A stretch of DNA of 32,323 bases. Origin: Rhodocyclales bacterium. GTDB lineage: Bacteria > Pseudomonadota > Gammaproteobacteria > Burkholderiales > Rhodocyclaceae. Every line of letters starts with the position of its first letter. Positions within the stretch are counted from its first letter, which is position 1. The notes under the pieces are model-generated. The model was not told the DNA's origin. It did not search any database and saw nothing but the letters and a program-made list of their open reading frames with translations. The translations under genes and the position numbers were made by a program. Positions 22,835 to 32,229 of the stretch are shown here, one piece after another. The stretch lies in the NCBI GenBank assembly GCA_016235745.1, contig JACRJA010000066.1:1-32323 (forward strand), read 5' to 3'.

Positions 22835-23349
22835 GCCTCCCCCTCCCCGAATATTCGCACCAGACGCGCTTCGTAGCGCGTCTTGATCTCGGCCACCGTC
22901 GCCGCCGCGTCGTCGGTGTGCAGACAATGCACCAGCAGGGCCGAACCATCCGCGGCCAGATCGCAGCTCACCGTGCCCGGCGTCATAGTGATCGTGCCCG
23001 CGAGCAGCGTGATCGCCTCCGGTATGCGCAATTTCAGCGGCACGACGAGCCAGGTCGAACGCAGCGTCTCCGGCCGGCGCAACAGCACCCAACCGGCCAC
23101 CTGCACGTTGGCCTTGGCGATGTCCCACAGCACGACGGCCGCATAGGCCAGCACGGCGCGCCACGAGCGCACCGGCGGCGGATCCGGCCAGAAAGGACGC
23201 AGGAGCTGCGGAATCGCCACCCCCAGGATCGCCCCCATCAGCCACTGCGCCGCGGCGAACTCGTTTTGTAGCGCCACCCACGTCAGGGTCAGCAGCAGGC
23301 TCAAGGCCGGATGCGGCAGCCAGCGCCGCAGGCGCGCACGAACGCTCAT
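22831..23349 (-). CDS. mrpE: Mrp/Mnh antiporter subunit E
   Basis: MrpE is required for assembly or activity of the Mrp complex. The 172-residue protein has two or three N-terminal hydrophobic segments, then a soluble domain with the family stretch WDIAKANVQVAGWVLLRRPETLRSTWLVVPLKLRIPEAITLLAGTITMTPGTVSCDL. It overlaps mrpD by four bases at its start and mrpF by four at its end. All expected features are present. Confidence 0.9.
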   Translation of the reverse strand: MSVRARLRRWLPHPALSLLLTLTWVALQNEFAAAQWLMGAILGVAIPQLLRPFWPDPPPVRSWRAVLAYAAVVLWDIAKANVQVAGWVLLRRPETLRSTWLVVPLKLRIPEAITLLAGTITMTPGTVSCDLAADGSALLVHCLHTDDAAATVAEIKTRYEARLVRIFGEGEA

Positions 23350-24839
23350 CGGAACACCCCCGCTCCCGTCACCGCCTGCACGTAAACGCCCGGTTCGAGC
23401 AGCGCCTCGGCGGCGCGCGTGAAATAGGCGAGCGCCGGCTCGGCGGCGAGCGACCAGGCGAACGTTCCCGCCAGTAGCAAGGCAAGCGCCGCCACGCCCC
23501 CCGCCTCCAGCCCGCGCGTTGCCACCGCCTCATCCCCCTGCGTCTTCCAGAACACCCGCGAACCCGCCCGCGACAGCCCCAAAAGCAGGAGGAAAGAGGT
23601 CACGAGCACGAACGCCCAGCTCGCCGCCCCGGCACCGCCCTCCAGCGGGATGCTGCGCAGCAGCGCGAGCTTGCCGACGAAGCCGGAAAGCGGCGGCAGG
23701 CCCACCGCCGCGATCGCCGTAAGGAAGAACCCGGCGCCGAGCAAGGCCCGTCCGGCGAAATCCTGGCCGCCCAGAACGGCGTCGCCCTCCTTGCGCCGTG
23801 CCGAACGCACCAGATCGGCGAGCACGAAGAGCGCCGCACCCGTCAAGGTGGAATGCACCAGATAGTAGAGCCCCGCCCCCAGCCGCGCTGCCTCCGCCCC
23901 GGCCAGCCCGACGAACAGCACGCCGATCGAGGCGATAGCGGCAAAACCGGCGAGCACCCCCAGCGTAGGCGCGGCGAGCACCCCCAGCGCCCCCACCAAC
24001 AAAGTAAGCCACGCCAGCGGCTCCAGCGCCGTGAGCGACGCCCAGCCCAAGCCGACGAGGGCAAAGCGCAGCAGTGCATAGGCTCCGACCTTGGAGAGCA
24101 GGGCAAAGAGCGCCGCCGCCACCCCTGGCGCGTGCCCGTAGGCCCCCGGCAGCCAGAACTGCAGCGGCACCACCGCCGCCTTCAGCAGGAACACGACGCA
24201 CAACAGCACCCCTCCGGCCATGAGGATGCCACGGTCGGAAGCCGGCACCGTCGGCACCCGCAGGGCCAAATCGGCAAAATTGAGAGTTCCGGCCGCGTTG
24301 TAGACGAGCGCGACGGCGAAGAGAAAGAGCGTCGAACCGATGAGGTTCACCACCATGTACTGCATGGCGTTCGTCAGCCGCGCCGCCCCGCCGCCGTGCA
24401 CCATCAGTCCGTAGGAAGCGATCAGCATCACTTCGAAAAAAACGAAGAGGTTGAAAAAATCGCCCGTGAGAAAGGCGCCGTGAATCCCCATGAGTTGGAA
24501 CTGGAAGAGGGGATGGAAGTGCCGCCCGCGCCGGTCCCAGGCACAGACCGCATGAAACAGCAAGACCGCCCCCACGGCAGCGGTGAGCAGCACCATCGCC
24601 GCTGACAGGCGATCGGCCACCAGCGCGATGCCGTACGGCACCGGCCAGTCACCGAGCCGGTAGACCAGAACCTCTCCCTCCCGCACCGCCGCCAGCAGCA
24701 GGAACGCCACGGCAAGCTGCGCCGCCGCCGAAGCAAAGGCGAGCACCCGCGCCAGCACCACGTCCTGACGCGTGAGCGCCACCATCACCGCCGCGATCAC
24801 CGCCGGGATCAGCACCGGCAAGACCGGCAGATGCGCCAT
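23346..24839 (-). CDS. mrpD: Mrp/Mnh antiporter subunit D
   Basis: MrpD is a polytopic proton-channel subunit homologous to NuoM/N of complex I. The 497-residue protein has about 14 hydrophobic segments. It contains the conserved FFEVMLIASYGLMV helix with its membrane glutamate, and KAAVVPLQFWLPGAYGHAPGVAAALFALLSKVGAYALLRF with the lysines of the proton path. ATG 24839 shares a base with the mrpC stop; a GTG one codon earlier is an alternative. The gene is intact. Antiport of sodium (or potassium) against protons is known for the family; the ion here is not determined. Confidence 0.93.
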   Translation of the reverse strand: MAHLPVLPVLIPAVIAAVMVALTRQDVVLARVLAFASAAAQLAVAFLLLAAVREGEVLVYRLGDWPVPYGIALVADRLSAAMVLLTAAVGAVLLFHAVCAWDRRGRHFHPLFQFQLMGIHGAFLTGDFFNLFVFFEVMLIASYGLMVHGGGAARLTNAMQYMVVNLIGSTLFLFAVALVYNAAGTLNFADLALRVPTVPASDRGILMAGGVLLCVVFLLKAAVVPLQFWLPGAYGHAPGVAAALFALLSKVGAYALLRFALVGLGWASLTALEPLAWLTLLVGALGVLAAPTLGVLAGFAAIASIGVLFVGLAGAEAARLGAGLYYLVHSTLTGAALFVLADLVRSARRKEGDAVLGGQDFAGRALLGAGFFLTAIAAVGLPPLSGFVGKLALLRSIPLEGGAGAASWAFVLVTSFLLLLGLSRAGSRVFWKTQGDEAVATRGLEAGGVAALALLLAGTFAWSLAAEPALAYFTRAAEALLEPGVYVQAVTGAGVFR

Positions 24840-25189
24840 CACCGCTCCACCTCCGGTCGCTCCGTCACCGCCGGCGCATCGCTGCGCTCTGCCCCTGCCT
24901 CGAAACGCGCCCGGATGGCCAGCACCACCAGAAGCGCCGTCATCCCGAACGAGATGACGATGGCCGTGAGCACCAGCGCCTGCGGCAGCGGATCGGCGAA
25001 GCGCGTCACGCCTTCCTCCCAGATCGGCGGCGCGCCCAAGGTCAGGCGCCCGGCGACGAAAACGAAGAGATTGGTGGCATAGGAGAGCAGCGACAACCCC
25101 AGCACCACGGGAAAGACCTGCCTCAGGCAGCAGAGGTATACCCCAGCAGCAGTCAGTGCCCCGATGAGCACGGCGAACAAAACTTCCAT
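24839..25189 (-). CDS. mrpC: Mrp/Mnh antiporter subunit C
   Basis: MrpC is the NuoK-like subunit. The 116-residue protein has three transmembrane helices, with the family motif VFPVVLGLSLLSYATNLFVFVAG and ADPLPQALVLTAIVISFGMTALLVVLAIRA. ATG 25189 (MEVLFAVLIG) was taken, since codons further upstream belong to the end of mrpA. The gap to the mrpA stop is a single base, and the stop overlaps the mrpD start. Confidence 0.9.
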   Translation of the reverse strand: MEVLFAVLIGALTAAGVYLCCLRQVFPVVLGLSLLSYATNLFVFVAGRLTLGAPPIWEEGVTRFADPLPQALVLTAIVISFGMTALLVVLAIRARFEAGAERSDAPAVTERPEVER

Positions 25190-25190
25190 C

Positions 25191-28025
25191 TCACCCCCCC
25201 TCTGACGACGGCCTTGGCCGAACCGGATCCATGGGCGTGCGGTTCGGCGCAAACCCCGCGAGCCGCCCCAAGAACGCCAGCTGCACCAAAGCCAGCGTCA
25301 CCGCCCCGAACACCGTCAGCAGCACCCCCAAGTCGAACCCCATCGCGCTCGCCAAAGCCACCGGTCCGATGCCCGGAACCGGTACCTCCCCATGGGCGCT
25401 GCGCAAAAACGGCGCGCCGAAGACCATTGCCGCCATGCCGGTCGCCCCAGCCACGAGCAGCCCCATTCCGATCCACAGGTGCGCGTCCAAGCGCAGACGC
25501 TGCATCGTCCAGGACAGGCCGCTTGCCATGTACTGGATCAGGAAGGCGAGCGTCACGAGCAGCGCGGCGATGAACCCGCCGCCCGGAGCATTGTGCCCGC
25601 GCAAGAAGACGTAAACCACGGCCGTGAGCAGGAAAGGCAACATCACCCGCGCCGTCACGGCGAAAGGCAAGGGATGACGCGTCGCCGACAACGCAAACGG
25701 AAAACGCCAAGCATGCAGATTCTTCCGCGCCACCCCTTCCTGCATCCCCTGCAGGAGGGCGTAGATCACCAGCCCAGCAATGCCGAGCACCGTGATCTCG
25801 CCGTACGTGTCGTAACCGCGGAAATCGACCAGGATCACGTTGACCACGTTGCTCCCCCCGCCTTCTGGTACCGAACGGCTCCAGAAATAATCGGCCAGGG
25901 TGGGAGCCTCGTTGCGCATCATCACCCAAGCGAGCAACCCCACCACCAGGCCGGCGAGCACCGCCACCACCGCTGCACCGCGCGGTTTGGGCAGCGATGC
26001 GGCATCGTGCTGCGGCAAAAAGAACAGCGTGAGCAGCAGCAGGACCGTCGTCACCGCCTCGACCGCGATCTGGGTGAGGGCCAGGTCCGGCGCGGAGGCG
26101 TGCAGAAAAGCGAGCGAAACGACGAGCCCCACCGCTCCCGTGAGCAGCACCGCCCGCAACCGCTCTTGGTGCCAGCGCAACACGAGGCCGATCGCGACAA
26201 GCGCGATCGCGACGAAGATCACGGCCAAACCGTTGACGGGCGTTGGCGGGCGCTGCGGCCGCCACCCCTCGCCCATGCCCCAGCCCAGCGCCAGCGCCAC
26301 GAGGCTCACCCCGGTGAGCAGCAGCACGTAGCGCCCCAGCACGCCCGAATGTAGCCGAACGACGAGGCAATGCGCCCCACGCGCCAACCCTGTCTGCGCG
26401 GCGAAGAACATCCGTCGCCCGTCGAGCGGCAAAGCCCAGGCCAGCGCCCGACGAGAAAGCGCTGGGTAGCGCCACACCAGCGCCGCACCACAGACGAAGG
26501 CCGCAACCGACACCACGAGCGGCGCGCCGAACCCATGCCACAGCGCGAGCTCCGGCCACGCGCGACCGCTCCCCGCAGCGGACGCGCTCGCCGCAACGAG
26601 CAAGGGCTCGGCCAGGCCGGGCCACAGCCCCAACACCACCACCGCCACGACCAGGGCCAAGGGCGGCCCCCACAGCAGCGCCGGCGGATCGTGCGCACGC
26701 CGTCCCTCCGGAAGGCGCAACGGCCCGAAAAAGAGCGCCGAGAAATAACGGAACGCGTAGGCCGCCGAGAAGATCGTCGCCAGAACGACGATTGCCCACA
26801 GCAACCAGCCGTCCCCCCATCGTATCGCCAGCGCTTCGGCGAGCATCTCCTCCTTGGAGACGAACCCGTTCAAAGGCGGCACGCCGGCCATCGACAGCGC
26901 CGCCAGCGTCCCCAAGCCCGCCGTCCCCGGCATGACCTTGGCCAGACCCCCGAGGCGGCGCAGGTCGCGCGAACCCGTCTCGTGATCGACGATGCCCGTG
27001 TTCATGAAGAGCGCCGCCTTGAACGTCGCATGCATCAATATGTGCAGCATGGCGGCGAACACCGCCGTGGGCGAGCCCAAGCCCAGCAGCATCGTCACCA
27101 GACCCAGGTGGCTCACCGTCGAATACGCCAGTAGCGCCTTCAGATCGTCTTTGAAGAACGCGATCACCGCCCCCAGCAGCATGGTCGCCGCCCCGACCCC
27201 CGTCACCCATGCGTCCCACGCGTCGGTTTGGCCGAACACCGGCCACAGACGCGCGAGCAGATACAGCCCCGCCTTCACCATGGTGGCCGAATGCAGATAG
27301 GCCGAAACCGGCGTGGGCGCGGCCATCGCGTGCGGCAGCCAGAAATGGAAGGGGAACTGCGCGCTCTTGGTAAACGCGCCCAGCAAGATCAAGGCGAGGA
27401 TCACCGGCGCCAGAGGCGCGGCAAGGATCACCTCGCGCCGCGCCGCAAGCTCCGAGATACGATACGTCCCGGCGACCTCCCCGAGCAGGATCAGGCCGGC
27501 GAGCAGCGCCAGCCCCCCGGCGCCGGTGATCGCCAGCGCGAGCCGCGCCCCGCGCCGTCCGTCTTGCAGATGGCGCCAGAAGCCGATGAGCAGGAAGGAG
27601 GAAAGACTGGTGAGCTCCCAAAACACCGGCAACAGCAGCAGGTTGTCGGCGAGCACCACGCCCAGCATCGCCCCCTGGAACAGCAGGAGATACGCGTAGA
27701 ACGTGCCAAGGGATTCGTTGCCGGCGAGATAGCCGCGGCTATAGATGAAGATCAGGACGCCGATCGCCAGGATCAGGGAAGCAAAGAAAAACCCGAGACC
27801 ATCGATGCGCAGGGCCCATTCCAGCCCCAGAGACGGCACCCAAGGGGCGAGCGCCACCACCGGCTCCCCGGAAAATACCGCCGCCCCCTGCCCCCACAGC
27901 AGCGCGAGCGCGGCCAAGCTCGGCGTCAAAGCGGCGAGCAGCGCTGGCGTACGCCCCGCCCGAGCGAAGAGCGGCGGCAGAATCGCCCCCAGCAGCGGCA
28001 AAGCGACGATTGCACTGGCCCCCAT
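25191..28025 (-). CDS. mrpA: Mrp antiporter subunit A with fused MrpB-like domain
   Basis: The 944-residue membrane protein combines MrpA, a NuoL-like subunit, and an MrpB domain in one chain. That is normal for group 2 Mrp (Pha/Mnh) systems. The N-terminal part has FWELTSLSSFLLIGFW with E137 and TKSAQFPFHFWLPHAM...SAYLHSATMVKAG, the conserved proton-path residues. The middle contains the MrpA-specific extension. The C-terminal 200 residues contain RGHNAPGGGFIAALLVTLAFLIQYM (around 808), which marks MrpB. GGAGG precedes ATG 28025. The gene heads the operon mrpA-C-D-E-F-G and is divergent from an iclR gene. It probably supports sodium/proton exchange and pH homeostasis. Confidence 0.93.
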   Translation of the reverse strand: MGASAIVALPLLGAILPPLFARAGRTPALLAALTPSLAALALLWGQGAAVFSGEPVVALAPWVPSLGLEWALRIDGLGFFFASLILAIGVLIFIYSRGYLAGNESLGTFYAYLLLFQGAMLGVVLADNLLLLPVFWELTSLSSFLLIGFWRHLQDGRRGARLALAITGAGGLALLAGLILLGEVAGTYRISELAARREVILAAPLAPVILALILLGAFTKSAQFPFHFWLPHAMAAPTPVSAYLHSATMVKAGLYLLARLWPVFGQTDAWDAWVTGVGAATMLLGAVIAFFKDDLKALLAYSTVSHLGLVTMLLGLGSPTAVFAAMLHILMHATFKAALFMNTGIVDHETGSRDLRRLGGLAKVMPGTAGLGTLAALSMAGVPPLNGFVSKEEMLAEALAIRWGDGWLLWAIVVLATIFSAAYAFRYFSALFFGPLRLPEGRRAHDPPALLWGPPLALVVAVVVLGLWPGLAEPLLVAASASAAGSGRAWPELALWHGFGAPLVVSVAAFVCGAALVWRYPALSRRALAWALPLDGRRMFFAAQTGLARGAHCLVVRLHSGVLGRYVLLLTGVSLVALALGWGMGEGWRPQRPPTPVNGLAVIFVAIALVAIGLVLRWHQERLRAVLLTGAVGLVVSLAFLHASAPDLALTQIAVEAVTTVLLLLTLFFLPQHDAASLPKPRGAAVVAVLAGLVVGLLAWVMMRNEAPTLADYFWSRSVPEGGGSNVVNVILVDFRGYDTYGEITVLGIAGLVIYALLQGMQEGVARKNLHAWRFPFALSATRHPLPFAVTARVMLPFLLTAVVYVFLRGHNAPGGGFIAALLVTLAFLIQYMASGLSWTMQRLRLDAHLWIGMGLLVAGATGMAAMVFGAPFLRSAHGEVPVPGIGPVALASAMGFDLGVLLTVFGAVTLALVQLAFLGRLAGFAPNRTPMDPVRPRPSSEGG

Positions 28026-28037
28026 CGCCCCTCCTCA

Positions 28038-28066
28038 TTTCACGATGCGAAAAATCGCGCTATACT
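28038..28066 (+). promoter_or_regulatory. iclR promoter with inverted repeat
   Basis: TATACT (28061-28066) is a strong -10 box; TTTCAC 17 bases upstream is a moderate -35. Between them lies GCGA-AAAA-TCGC (28047-28058), a perfect inverted repeat in the spacer and a candidate operator. The whole gap to the divergent mrpA is only 68 bases, so a protein bound here could influence both directions. Confidence 0.5.
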
Positions 28067-28093
28067 GTGCGCTCGATTCTGACGATCGATCCA

Positions 28094-28930
28094 ATGATAC
28101 AACAGCCTTCTGCAACCCCCGATCCTGCCGCTGGCGAAACCAAGAGTTCGATCCAGGTGATCGACCGGCTCGTCACTCTGCTCGACGTGCTCGCCCGCCA
28201 CCCCGATCCGCTGCCGCTCAAGACGCTCGCAGGCGAGGCCGGTTTGCACCCCTCTACGGCGCACCGCATCCTCGCCGCCATGACGGCGGCCGGTTTCGTC
28301 GAGCGGCTCGAAGGAGGCGCTTATCGCCTGGGCATCCGGCTGCTCGAACTCGGCGCGCTCGTCAAGGCGCGCCTGTCGCTGCGTGACGTCGCCCATCCCT
28401 GGCTGCAGCGCCTGCATCGCGCCACCGGCGAGAGCGTCAATCTAGGCATTCGCGATGGCGACCACATCGTCTACATCGAGCGCACGAGCGGCGGGCGCTC
28501 GGCGGTGCGCGTGGTACACATCGTCGGCTCGCGGGCGCCGCTGCACACCACCGCCACCGGCAAGCTCTTCCTGGCCGAAGCGCCCCGGGACGAGATCGAA
28601 AGCTACATCGCCCGCACGGGCCTCGCGCCGATGACGCCGCGCTCGATCACCGACCCCGCTCGGCTGCACGAAGCATTGGCACGGGTTCGCCGGGAAGGCA
28701 TCGCCTACGACCTCGACGAACAGGAAGTGGGCGTACGTTGCATTGCCGCCGGCATCCGCGATGAAGACGGTGCGCTGGTGGCGGGACTATCGCTCTCCAC
28801 ACCGGCCGAGCGCTACGACCCGGCGCTGGCCGGGCCGGTGAAACAAACGGCGGATGCGATCTCGCGCGCGCTCGGCCATACCCCCATGGGCCGCGCCGAG
28901 GCGCTGGCGCAGGAGGTCTTCACTTCGTGA
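28094..28930 (+). CDS. IclR-family transcriptional regulator
   Basis: The 278-residue protein has an N-terminal winged HTH (LKTLAGEAGLHPSTAHRILAAMTAAGFVERLEGGAYRLG, about 43-81). The C-terminal IclR effector domain follows (SVNLGIRDGDHIVYIERTSGGRSAVRVVHIVGSRAPLHTTATGKLFLAEAP and a GIAYDLDEQEVGVRCIAAGI block). Family members sense small acids and usually control catabolic genes. The start is ATG 28094, downstream of a good -10 box. It is divergent from mrpA with a 68-base gap, so regulation of the antiporter is possible, although the usual IclR targets are different. The neighbours give no obvious ligand. Confidence 0.88.
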   Translation: MIQQPSATPDPAAGETKSSIQVIDRLVTLLDVLARHPDPLPLKTLAGEAGLHPSTAHRILAAMTAAGFVERLEGGAYRLGIRLLELGALVKARLSLRDVAHPWLQRLHRATGESVNLGIRDGDHIVYIERTSGGRSAVRVVHIVGSRAPLHTTATGKLFLAEAPRDEIESYIARTGLAPMTPRSITDPARLHEALARVRREGIAYDLDEQEVGVRCIAAGIRDEDGALVAGLSLSTPAERYDPALAGPVKQTADAISRALGHTPMGRAEALAQEVFTS

Positions 28931-29035
28931 GCGCCCCCGCTTCGCCCCGAACAGGGCGGTAGCACGGCACACGGCGATGAGCGGGCAGCGCGCAACGGCG
29001 CAAGCGCAGCGCGATTTCCTGGCTCTACCCCTCGA
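28931..29035. other. convergent intergenic gap
   Basis: This gap of about 105 bases separates iclR from the convergent pbpG. It contains a small hairpin CGCCC-N6-GGGCG (28943-28958) without a T run, at most a weak bidirectional terminator. Confidence 0.4.
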
Positions 29036-29899
29036 TCAACCGCGCTGTGCCGCCAGCCGCGACTTACCGCTGCGGGCTTCGCTGACGCTGCCGCCCGTTT
29101 CCAGCCAGCGGCGCAAGCGCTGCGCGTCGGCCACGCGCGTGAGCTTGCCCTGGCTATTCATGAGCACCATGATCACTGGGCGGCCAGAGACCTCGCTGAT
29201 CATCACCAGGCAACGGCCGGCTTCGCTGATGTAGCCGGTTTTTTGCAAGGTGATGTGCCAGTCATCGCGTTTCACCAGGCGGTTGGTGGTGCCGAACTGC
29301 ACCAACCGCCGTCCGACCTGCACCGCGGCCTGTTCCCTGGTGGAAAAATCACGGATCAAGGGGTACTCGCTCGCCGCGCGCACCATCTTCACCAGATCCT
29401 GCATGGAGGCGACATTCCCAGGGTTCAGTCCCGCCGGGTCGATGAAACGGGAATTGCGCATCCCCAGCATGCGGGCCTTGACGTTCATCGCCTGCAAGAA
29501 GGCTGGCCGCCCGCCGGGATAGTGGCGCGACAGGGCCATGGCCGCCCGGTTCTCGGAAGCCATGAGCGCCAGAAGAAGGGCTTCGCGCCGGGTAAGCCGG
29601 GTGCCCACCGGCAGGCGCGAACGCGTCCCCTTGAGGGTATCGATGTCTTCCTTGCCGATAGTGATCGTCTCGTCGAGCGGTAGACGGCTCTCGAGCACCA
29701 CCATGGCCGTCATCAGCTTGGTGATCGAGGCGATCGGCATGGGTTCGGCCGCATCGCCGCGCACGGCGATGCGCTCGAGCGAGCGCGCGTCCGCCACGAG
29801 GAACGATTCGGATTTGAGCGGCGGCTCCCCCGCCTGCGCCCACGACACCACCACGAAGAGGACCGCAAGGATCCCTCCCTGAACGAGCCGACGCAACAT
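29036..29899 (-). CDS. pbpG: D-alanyl-D-alanine endopeptidase, PbpG-like
   Basis: The protein is a low-molecular-weight penicillin-binding protein of the S11 peptidase family (PbpG/PBP7 type) that trims cross-links or terminal D-Ala in the periplasm. Of its 287 residues, 1-23 form a signal peptide ending AQA. The three serine-enzyme motifs are S58-I-T-K61, S115-E-N117 and K220-T-G222. The length without a C-terminal extension resembles PBP7 rather than DacA/DacC. ATG 29899 has GGGAGGG upstream; the longer frame was rejected because it would put the signal peptide in the middle. It is convergent with iclR and divergent from pckG. Confidence 0.9.
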   Translation of the reverse strand: MLRRLVQGGILAVLFVVVSWAQAGEPPLKSESFLVADARSLERIAVRGDAAEPMPIASITKLMTAMVVLESRLPLDETITIGKEDIDTLKGTRSRLPVGTRLTRREALLLALMASENRAAMALSRHYPGGRPAFLQAMNVKARMLGMRNSRFIDPAGLNPGNVASMQDLVKMVRAASEYPLIRDFSTREQAAVQVGRRLVQFGTTNRLVKRDDWHITLQKTGYISEAGRCLVMISEVSGRPVIMVLMNSQGKLTRVADAQRLRRWLETGGSVSEARSGKSRLAAQRG

Positions 29900-30023
29900 G
29901 GCACCCTCCCGACGCGGATCGCGCACCCGACGATCCGCCAAATATAACAGTTTGTGACGGAAAACGCGCCATGCGCGGACGGAATTACGCCGTCGCACCG
30001 GCACCCCCGTCATCGACTCGTGC

Positions 30024-30029
30024 GATAAT
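30024..30029 (+). promoter_or_regulatory. -10-like box before pckG
   Basis: GATAAT at 30024-30029 resembles a -10 element 70 bases before pckG; no convincing -35 is seen 16-18 bases upstream. The 200-base region between pbpG and pckG holds no gene. An AT-rich patch near 29940-29948 may contain the pbpG promoter. Confidence 0.3.
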
Positions 30030-30099
30030 TACGGCTTCGCCGCCGCCCGCGGGCCGCGTCGCCGACTGGCTTTTTACTGCATCACCCATGAGGAAGTCC

Positions 30100-31944
30100 A
30101 TGACCGACAATCGTTTCCGCCGCATGGCGCTCGAATCGGCGCCTGACTACGTCCGCCACGAAGGGCTCAAGCGCTGGGTGGCCGACATCGCCGAGCTCAC
30201 CGAGCCCGACCGCGTCTACTGGTGCGACGGCTCGCAGGAAGAATACGACCGCCTGTGTCAGGAGATGGTCGAATCCGGCACCCTGATCCGGCTCAACCCC
30301 GAGAAACGCCCCAATTCCTACCTCGCCTGGTCCGACCCCTCCGACGTCGCCCGGGTGGAAGACCGCACCTTCATCTGCACGCAGAACCCCGACGACGCCG
30401 GCCCCACCAACAACTGGGAAGATCCGGCGAAGATGCGCGCCACGCTCACCGGGCTCTTCCGCGGCTGCATGCACGGGCGCACGCTCTACGTCATCCCCTT
30501 CTCCATGGGGCCGCTGGGCAGCCCGATCGCGCACCTCGGCGTGGAACTCTCCGACAGCCCCTACGTGGTGGCCAACATGCGCATCATGACGCGCATGGGC
30601 AAGGCGGTCTACGACGTGCTGGGCGAAGACGGCTTCTTCGTGCCGGCCGTGCATTCGGTGGGCGCGCCGCTCGAGCCGGGCCAGAAAGACGTGCGCTGGC
30701 CGTGCAACCACACCAAGTACATCGTGCACTTCCCCGAGACTCGCGAGATCTGGTCGTTCGGTTCGGGCTACGGCGGCAACGCGCTCCTCGGCAAGAAGTG
30801 CTTCGCGCTGCGCATCGCTTCCACCATGGCGCGCGACGAAGGCTGGCTGGCCGAGCACATGCTCATCCTCGGCGTCGAATCCCCGCAGGGCGAGAAGACC
30901 TACGTGGCCGCCGCCTTCCCCTCGGCCTGCGGCAAGACCAACTTCGCCATGCTCATCCCGCCCAAGCGCTTCGACGGCTGGAAGGTCACCACGGTGGGCG
31001 ACGACATCGCCTGGATCAAGCCCGGTCCCGACGGGAAGTTTCGCGCCATCAACCCCGAAGCGGGGTTTTTCGGCGTCGCGCCCGGCACCGGCGTGAAAAC
31101 CAACCCCAACGCCATGGCCACGCTGCACGCCAACGTGATCTTCACCAACGTCGCGCTCACCGACGACGGCGACGTGTGGTGGGAAGGCATGTGCGAGCCG
31201 CCGGCGCACTGCCTCGACTGGCAGGGGCGCGACTGGACCCCCGAGATCGCCCGCGAGACCGGGCGCAAGGCGGCGCACCCCAACGCCCGCTTCACCGCCC
31301 CGGCGAGCCAATGCCCCTCGAGCGACCCCGACTGGGAAAACCCCGAAGGCGTGCCCATCTCCGCCTTCATCTTCGGCGGACGGCGCGCCACCACCGTCCC
31401 GCTCGTCTATGAAGCCTTCAACTGGGGTTATGGCGTATACATGGCCGCGACCCTGGGCTCGGAGACCACGGCGGCAGCCACCGGCAAGCAGGGCGTGGTG
31501 CGCCGCGACCCTTTCGCCATGCTGCCATTTTGCGGCTACCACATGGGCGATTACTTCAACCATTGGTTGCGCATGGGGCGCGTGGTCGAGCATCCGCCGC
31601 GCATCTTCTGCGTCAATTGGTTCCGCCTCGACGAAAACGGCCGCTTCATGTGGCCCGGTTTCGGCGAGAACATGCGCGTGCTCAAGTGGATCGTCGATCG
31701 CTGCCACGGCCGCGTCGGCGCCAAGGAGACGCCCCTTGGATGGATGCCGCGCTTCGAGGACATCGACTGGACGGGGCTCGACATCACCCGCGAAGCGTTC
31801 GAGGCGCTCACCCAGGTCGACGTCGAAGCCTGGCGCAAGGAATTGGCCGAGCACAAGGAGTGGTTCGACAAGCTCGGCGAGCGCCTGCCGCGTGCGCTGG
31901 TGCTCAAGCGCGAGCTGTTCGAGATGATGCTGCACGAAGACTGA
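30100..31944 (+). CDS. pckG: phosphoenolpyruvate carboxykinase (GTP)
   Basis: The enzyme interconverts oxaloacetate plus GTP with phosphoenolpyruvate, CO2 and GDP, the gluconeogenic entry step. The 614-residue protein is the GTP class. The P-loop is FPSACGKTN (273-281) with the reactive C277, and the GDDIAWIK metal-binding segment follows. FSMGPLGSP and [13 protein letters not shown] are also present. The family-typical C-terminal [29 protein letters not shown] is complete. ATG 30100 has GAGG six bases upstream; an ATG four codons earlier (30088) is possible but lacks a ribosome-binding site. The truncated aminotransferase follows after 21 bases with its own AAGGAG, suggesting co-transcription. 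Confidence 0.95.
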   Translation: MTDNRFRRMALESAPDYVRHEGLKRWVADIAELTEPDRVYWCDGSQEEYDRLCQEMVESGTLIRLNPEKRPNSYLAWSDPSDVARVEDRTFICTQNPDDAGPTNNWEDPAKMRATLTGLFRGCMHGRTLYVIPFSMGPLGSPIAHLGVELSDSPYVVANMRIMTRMGKAVYDVLGEDGFFVPAVHSVGAPLEPGQKDVRWPCNHTKYIVHFPETREIWSFGSGYGGNALLGKKCFALRIASTMARDEGWLAEHMLILGVESPQGEKTYVAAAFPSACGKTNFAMLIPPKRFDGWKVTTVGDDIAWIKPGPDGKFRAINPEAGFFGVAPGTGVKTNPNAMATLHANVIFTNVALTDDGDVWWEGMCEPPAHCLDWQGRDWTPEIARETGRKAAHPNARFTAPASQCPSSDPDWENPEGVPISAFIFGGRRATTVPLVYEAFNWGYGVYMAATLGSETTAAATGKQGVVRRDPFAMLPFCGYHMGDYFNHWLRMGRVVEHPPRIFCVNWFRLDENGRFMWPGFGENMRVLKWIVDRCHGRVGAKETPLGWMPRFEDIDWTGLDITREAFEALTQVDVEAWRKELAEHKEWFDKLGERLPRALVLKRELFEMMLHED

Positions 31945-31965
31945 GCAACGCCAAGGAGCGCGGCG

Positions 31966-32229
31966 ATGGCCCCGAGGTTCGCTGCCCGCATGGGCGAGAT
32001 CGCGCCATTTCACGTGATGGAGCTGCTGCGCCGCGCTTCCGAGCTCGAACGCGCCGGCCATGACGTGATCCATATGGAAGTGGGCGAGCCCGACTTCCCC
32101 ACGCCCGAGCCGGTGCTCGAAGCGGCGCAGCGTTTCCTCGCCGCCGGGCGCGTGGCCTACACGCCGGCGCTGGGGCTGCCGGCAGGGCCTTTGCACTCGA
32201 ACATCATAGTCAGCCAAATATGCCAATAG
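31966..32229 (+). pseudogene. class I/II aminotransferase, truncated by insertion
   Basis: The first about 73 residues match PLP-dependent class I aminotransferases. FHVMELLRRASELERAGHDVIHMEVGEPDFPTPEPVLEAAQRFLAAG is the substrate-arm region, and AYTPALGLPA is the conserved site normally followed by LREAIA. From about 32184 the sequence switches abruptly to AT-rich DNA and the frame ends in unrelated residues (GPLHSNIIVSQICQ) at 32229. The PLP lysine and most of the enzyme are therefore missing here. The remainder may lie beyond the insertion. It has a good ribosome-binding site and is 21 bases after pckG. The substrate (alanine or aspartate type) cannot be judged. Confidence 0.85.

Noticed and set aside
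25153-27621. 822-codon frame overlapping mrpA on the same strand
   Set aside because: Gly/Ala/Arg-rich out-of-frame reading of mrpA with no membrane pattern; mrpA has all family motifs.
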